A stretch of 17,814 nucleotides of DNA, from contig PBDH01000048.1 of the NCBI GenBank assembly GCA_002717305.1, positions 14,802-32,615 on the forward strand, given 5' to 3'. Positions 14,332 to 17,814 of this stretch are shown here, one piece after another. Within the stretch, counting starts at the first letter, position 1, and the number at the start of each line of letters is the position of its first letter. This DNA is from Gammaproteobacteria bacterium (GTDB lineage Bacteria; Pseudomonadota; Gammaproteobacteria; Pseudomonadales; Litorivicinaceae). The position numbers and the translations under genes are program-made. Below the pieces are notes generated by a model. That model ran no database searches. It saw nothing but the letters and a program-made list of their open reading frames with translations, and was not told the DNA's origin.

Positions 14332-14716
14332 TCAATTTCATAAACAAAGTGGCATTCAAATTGAGTTTGGAGACTTTCTTCAACGCATGAAAAATTCGTT
14401 TGGAGAAAACTTTATGGAGAAAGTGAATGAAGGAAAAGTCAAACTCCAAGAGGTTCAAAAAGCCTTGGGCCTTGAAGTAACGAAGAGCAGACAAGAAAAG
14501 ATTGCCGACCGCAAAAATGTTCGAGTTCGAAAGGTTGCTCCTAAACCAAAACCTTCCACGCAACAAACAAAGTCAGCTACGGGCATGAAATGCTCAAGTT
14601 GTGAAGCAAATAAGAAGAACGCAAGTGGCAACAAGAAAAGCAACGTGGTAAGAAACATCGTGCTTCTCGCCACTATTGGTGGGGTAATTTTTTGGGCTAT
14701 GAAAAATAGAAAATAA
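14318..14716 (+). CDS. Tail-anchored membrane protein with CxxC motif
   Basis: 132 residues, not recognised. The N-terminal helical domain (1-60, FGDFLQRMKNSFGENFMEKV) is followed by a basic Pro/Lys-rich linker (68-84), a CSSC motif (92-95) and one transmembrane helix at 110-127, with the basic end KNRK. The single CxxC could form a disulfide or bind metal together with a partner protein; there is no thioredoxin fold around it. The stop shares a base with the next start (TAATG). Confidence 0.77.
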   Translation: MLTANQFHKQSGIQIEFGDFLQRMKNSFGENFMEKVNEGKVKLQEVQKALGLEVTKSRQEKIADRKNVRVRKVAPKPKPSTQQTKSATGMKCSSCEANKKNASGNKKSNVVRNIVLLATIGGVIFWAMKNRK

Positions 14717-15534
14717 TGGAAGTAGAGGTCTATATCGGGAGTCAGCCCACTACTCTTATCATTCCTATTCAAACGGCACAAGAGCATCGAATTGGTATCA
14801 AGGTAAAATCTACCGAACACCCAAATACCCTTTTCGTAGACCGATATAAGACCATTTTTGGAAGTATTGAGATTGAGGTAGGGATGCCTATTGCCCCTGA
14901 AAAAGTGATTGTAGAAGTATTCAATCAAAGTGCGGGGTTAGTGCCAATGAGGGGAGGATTCAAAGTTGGACAAATCCTTCAAAAGCCCTTACAAGCGTTA
15001 CCGAAATGTATAAACTATAACAATCCAAAGATTGCCTCTGCGATTCCATTTTTTTCTCAATTTAGCGCAATATCGGGATACTCGGATGCAGGAGGTAAAG
15101 TTTACTATGACCAATCGTTCGAGTATGTCATCAAATATCTTGATAGCATTCCTGAAGCACCTGAAACCCCTGCAAGGATTCATGCTGAAAAGGGCTTTAT
15201 CGAGGTAAGCGCAGAATACTTCCGAAGCTATACCATTCCGATGCGTATGGCAGTCTTGCTACATGAATTTGCTCACTATTGGCTCAACCGAGATATTGAT
15301 AGTGAAATTGAGGCCGACCTCAATGGCCTTGCTTTATACCTTTCTTTGGGATACCCGCGTATAAGTGCATTCAATTCATTTACACGGGTATTTATGAACG
15401 CGCCAACCAAGGCGAACAAAGAAAGAATGGAAATAATTAAAACTTTTATCAGTAACTTTGATGAGGGCAATCCCCCTTCATTTGGGGAGCCTTTAGCGGC
15501 TTTAAGCCCACAATGTCAAAAGAGATTACAATGA
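14716..15534 (+). CDS. HExxH zinc metallopeptidase-like protein
   Basis: 272 residues. Residues 1-75 look like a beta-sandwich domain. Residues 180-214 hold the zincin core: HEFAHYWLN (H183, E184, H187), followed by SEIEADLNGLALYLSLGYP, where E197, E199 or D201 could supply the third zinc ligand as in gluzincins. The catalytic Glu is present, so it is probably active. There is no signal peptide or membrane helix. Within the virion gene cluster it could mature virion proteins, or cut envelope peptide or protein during entry; it is not similar to adenain-type cysteine proteases. It carries one M-R-Gly-Gly at 78-81. It overlaps the next gene by ATGA. Confidence 0.8.
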   Translation: MEVEVYIGSQPTTLIIPIQTAQEHRIGIKVKSTEHPNTLFVDRYKTIFGSIEIEVGMPIAPEKVIVEVFNQSAGLVPMRGGFKVGQILQKPLQALPKCINYNNPKIASAIPFFSQFSAISGYSDAGGKVYYDQSFEYVIKYLDSIPEAPETPARIHAEKGFIEVSAEYFRSYTIPMRMAVLLHEFAHYWLNRDIDSEIEADLNGLALYLSLGYPRISAFNSFTRVFMNAPTKANKERMEIIKTFISNFDEGNPPSFGEPLAALSPQCQKRLQ

Positions 15535-16535
15535 GTTTTAAGACCAACAAATCAAGCCCATTTATGCCGTCGGTAGACCCTTTCGGGGGTCGCGGAACGC
15601 AAGGGGGGTTGAATCATGGAGGCCAATATAGCGTAGATTTTATACTCAACCAAGAATCTAAGGCACAAATTTCAAGGCCGAGTCAGTCAGGAAGAACATC
15701 ATATTTGAATGATGCTCCCCCTGTTCCCGCTCCGCGACCAACTCGACGAAAAAGTGCGCGAGGTCAAATGAAGAATACAACAGGGCAATTCAAGAATATC
15801 GTCACGGGCAAGGAGAAGGAAGAAATCAGAGAATTACTTAAAGGATATACCTGTTTCCGTCAGCCAAAAGAAGGGTTTTTAGATACTTGCAATGGAGTTC
15901 ACGCGATGTATCAAGTTTCACAAGGAAGATGTGAACAAGGTGAATCGGCTCTTGACAAACTTGATAGGTGTTCAAGCGGATTCTTTGGTGATGAGAAACA
16001 AACGCTTGACAGATGCACCAATTACGCAATGGACTTTCCGTTCTTGTCTACGGCATTAGACAAGAAAAATATGGGAAAATATCTCATTGAACAGGCAAAA
16101 AAGTACAAAAACGAATTATCTAACGCGATAAACGAGTGTAAGGCTAAAAGAGATTCAGGAGGTCAGTATATTTACGGGTGTATGCAAGAGGAGGCAGATA
16201 ACTACAATCCTCAAGCCAACGTAGAAGATGGTTCGTGTAAGTTTTCTTATGAAAGCCCCCAACCTGATGGGACTTTTGACCAAAATCAAGGAATAATTGA
16301 CCAAGCTATTGACCCCTATTTAGAAGGTCAGCAAAATTTGGAAGCCCTTGAACGTCAGCAAATACTCAGGCAACAACAGGCTATGGAGGCTGAAGCCCGT
16401 CTTGCCCTTGAGCCTCAAAAAGCACAAATTTTTGGCGGCAATCCTTTAATTATTGTCGGAGCAATCGCACTCGCGGGCCTTTTGATTTTTATGGCAAATA
16501 AGAGACCTGCACCTCAACCAATTCAAACTGCATAA
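15531..16535 (+). CDS. Cys-rich tail-anchored protein with one GC...DDGSC-type repeat
   Basis: 334 residues from the ATG at 15531, which overlaps the upstream stop as ATGA; ATG at 15513 would add six residues. Pro/Arg/Ser-rich N-terminal region with one LNHGGQ linker-like motif (27-32). The central domain has six Cys (108, 120, 134, 147, 162, 203), then one copy of the 21-residue Cys/Asp repeat (216-236). The next gene but one carries five copies. A Gln/Ala/Glu-rich helix (265-297) leads into one transmembrane helix at 304-323 and a Pro-rich end. It probably bears disulfides and faces outside the cell or virion surface; this is inferred. Confidence 0.82.
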   Translation: MSFKTNKSSPFMPSVDPFGGRGTQGGLNHGGQYSVDFILNQESKAQISRPSQSGRTSYLNDAPPVPAPRPTRRKSARGQMKNTTGQFKNIVTGKEKEEIRELLKGYTCFRQPKEGFLDTCNGVHAMYQVSQGRCEQGESALDKLDRCSSGFFGDEKQTLDRCTNYAMDFPFLSTALDKKNMGKYLIEQAKKYKNELSNAINECKAKRDSGGQYIYGCMQEEADNYNPQANVEDGSCKFSYESPQPDGTFDQNQGIIDQAIDPYLEGQQNLEALERQQILRQQQAMEAEARLALEPQKAQIFGGNPLIIVGAIALAGLLIFMANKRPAPQPIQTA

Positions 16536-16536
16536 A

Positions 16537-17166
16537 ATGGAATCAAACGGATTTTCACCCACCATCAATGAGGCGGTTTGGAGTCAACTGATGAATCAAA
16601 CATCATCAGCACCCGCTTCTGAACAATCATTTAATAATGCGGATGGAAATTTGGTGCGGGCCAAGTTCAAAGCCCCACTTCGTGATGCGGTAAAAAATCT
16701 CATTTCTTTTTGGCAACACAAGGAGGGAGAAGTAAAGTGCGAGGCTCTTGACAGAAGTATTGCAGAAGGAAATAGGTTGTTAGGATTGGAAAAAAATGCT
16801 TTGGAAAGTGAGGTTGAAACCCAAGTGGATTTTAAAGTTACAAATCAACGACGCAAGTATGCCGCTCAAATGCTTCAGCAGTACACCAATGAATTAGAGC
16901 GCAAGCGCGATGCAAACTGCCGTGTGAGCGGAGACAAAGCGGTGGATTATGCCGAACGAGGCGTTCAAGAGCAATATGATACTTTGGGCTACACCCCACC
17001 ACCGCAGTTTACGCCACAAACACAACAAGCAGGAATCGGCGGTAACATGATGGTCTATTTGACGATTGGTGCTATCGCATTCGCGGGATTCTTTTTTATT
17101 AAAAGTATGACAGGGAAGCAGGGTGCATCAGCGTCAGCAAAACCTGCACCTGCACCGAGCAAATAA
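16537..17166 (+). CDS. Tail-anchored membrane protein with coiled-coil body
   Basis: 209 residues, not recognised. Residues 45-125 are helical with heptad-like pattern and two Cys (68, 128). A Pro/Gln-rich linker (TPPPQFTPQTQQ) leads to one transmembrane helix at 171-189 and an Ala/Ser/Pro/Lys-rich tail (ASASAKPAPAPSK). The layout resembles the preceding gene: Cys-containing body, linker, anchor, Pro-rich end. The two could form a heteromeric membrane complex. One-base gap to the upstream gene. Confidence 0.8.
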   Translation: MESNGFSPTINEAVWSQLMNQTSSAPASEQSFNNADGNLVRAKFKAPLRDAVKNLISFWQHKEGEVKCEALDRSIAEGNRLLGLEKNALESEVETQVDFKVTNQRRKYAAQMLQQYTNELERKRDANCRVSGDKAVDYAERGVQEQYDTLGYTPPPQFTPQTQQAGIGGNMMVYLTIGAIAFAGFFFIKSMTGKQGASASAKPAPAPSK

Positions 17167-17172
17167 AATATC

Positions 17173-17814
17173 ATGAGGGATTACGAAGGGTTTTTACCAA
17201 ATTTCAGCACAGGCTTCAAATCAGCTTCGGGACGAAGATTTCGTCGTCAGACGGGAGGCACGGACGAACCGATTGGCGGTTGTACCGACATGATGGCGTT
17301 TAATTTTAATCCAAACGCGACCTTCGACGATGGAACCTGTTCTTATTCGGAAGGTTGTACCGATTACAATGCCAATAACTTTGACCCTGACGCGAACGTA
17401 GATGATGGTTCGTGTGAATACAATATGGGATGTACTAACCCCCTCGCAAATAACTATAATTCGCAAGCCGCATTAGATGATGGTTCGTGTATCTTTCCCG
17501 AAGTAGATTATGGCACAGGTGGGTCAAGTGGGGGAGCCTCTTCTTACGGCGGCAATTACATTGGCGGTTGCATGAACTACATGGCCCAAAACTTCAACCC
17601 CAACGCTGACTATGATGACGGCTCGTGCCAATTCCAAGTTGGTTGCACGGATGTAAACGCAAACAACTACGACCCAACTGCGGCATTTGATAATGGCTCC
17701 TGTGATTATTCGGGAGGATTGGGTGGTGGTGCGCCAATTATTCAACCTCCAAGCACAGGAACAAATGTGGGCGACCTTCTTGACGAATTAGCAGATGCGG
17801 CAGGTGGGCCAACA
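17173..17814 (+). CDS. Cys/Asp repeat protein, 3' end beyond the window
   Basis: At least 214 residues, open at the right edge. MRDYEGFLPNFSTGFKSASG starts the chain. A basic patch (RRFRRQ) is followed by five copies of a 21-residue repeat with two Cys each (G-C-T/M-D/N ... A-x-N-F/Y-N/D ... D-D/N-G-S/T-C), then Gly/Ser-rich linkers and a Pro-rich region. Copies 1-3 are adjacent; a roughly 25-residue Gly/Ser linker separates copies 3 and 4. In Bacteroidota this repeat appears in secreted or surface proteins and is probably disulfide-closed; Asp-rich turns suggest calcium binding, unproven. No signal peptide at the start, which fits a virion rather than an exported protein. Candidate spike or receptor-binding protein. 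Confidence 0.8.
   Translation, partial: MRDYEGFLPNFSTGFKSASGRRFRRQTGGTDEPIGGCTDMMAFNFNPNATFDDGTCSYSEGCTDYNANNFDPDANVDDGSCEYNMGCTNPLANNYNSQAALDDGSCIFPEVDYGTGGSSGGASSYGGNYIGGCMNYMAQNFNPNADYDDGSCQFQVGCTDVNANNYDPTAAFDNGSCDYSGGLGGGAPIIQPPSTGTNVGDLLDELADAAGGPT
17278..17703 (+). repeat. Five 21-residue Cys/Asp repeats
   Basis: Units at 17278-17340, 17353-17415, 17428-17490, 17566-17628 and 17641-17703, each starting Gly-Cys and ending Asp-Asp/Asn-Gly-Ser/Thr-Cys. Nucleotide similarity is highest at the GATGATGGTTCGTGT end, seen in units 2 and 3. A sixth, isolated unit lies in the gene at 15531 (16176-16238). Confidence 0.88.

Overview
The window is a compact, one-directional piece of a viral genome. 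All supported genes are on the + strand, nearly all abut or overlap by 1-26 bases, and the only clear non-coding gaps are three short stretches (5625-5688, 11764-12091 and 12818-12898). No rRNA, tRNA, CRISPR array or insertion sequence was seen. The likely host is a member of the Bacteroidota. This rests on starts with A-rich rather than Shine-Dalgarno leaders, two matches to the TAnnTTTG promoter element of that phylum, and a Cys/Asp repeat typical of proteins from marine Bacteroidota. The host is inferred, not shown.

Layout. (1) 1-5624 holds two large proteins and one smaller one built from modules separated by a recurring Phe/Leu/Met-x-(Lys/Arg/His/Asp)-Gly-Gly linker, then a 71-residue membrane protein; none has a recognised function. 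(2) 5625-5688 holds a promoter candidate overlapping a strong dyad, with an 18-base element that recurs at 11763. (3) 5689-7697 is a run of small genes: an acidic protein, a PAP2-type phosphatase, a Cys-rich zinc-ribbon-like protein, a small membrane protein, a RusA-like resolvase and a lone DnaA domain-IV-like HTH protein. (4) 7694-10663 holds a proline-tailed protein and three consecutive glycosyltransferase-like genes. (5) 10665-17814 looks like the virion module: a small coiled protein, an FtsK/HerA/A32-type ATPase with the features of genome-packaging enzymes, a 33-residue membrane peptide, a beta-rich protein that is the best candidate for the major capsid protein (set apart by its own leader and a terminator), then a series of short proteins. 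Most of these end in one transmembrane segment and a basic tail. Among them are an HExxH metallopeptidase-like protein and, running off the right edge, a protein with five copies of a 21-residue Cys repeat.

Interpretation. I see no portal, large terminase, tail tube, sheath or tape-measure gene. A small packaging-type ATPase, a beta-rich capsid candidate and at least six small membrane-anchored proteins fit a tailless icosahedral phage with an internal membrane (the general plan of PRD1, PM2 or FLiP) better than a tailed phage. The Cys-repeat proteins would then be spike or vertex proteins, the glycosyltransferases would modify virion or host glycans, and RusA plus the DnaA-like protein would serve replication. 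The Gly-Gly-linked modular proteins are the most unusual feature. Both ends of the window cut through genes, and no DNA polymerase, helicase or Rep protein was recognised, so the replication mode cannot be judged.
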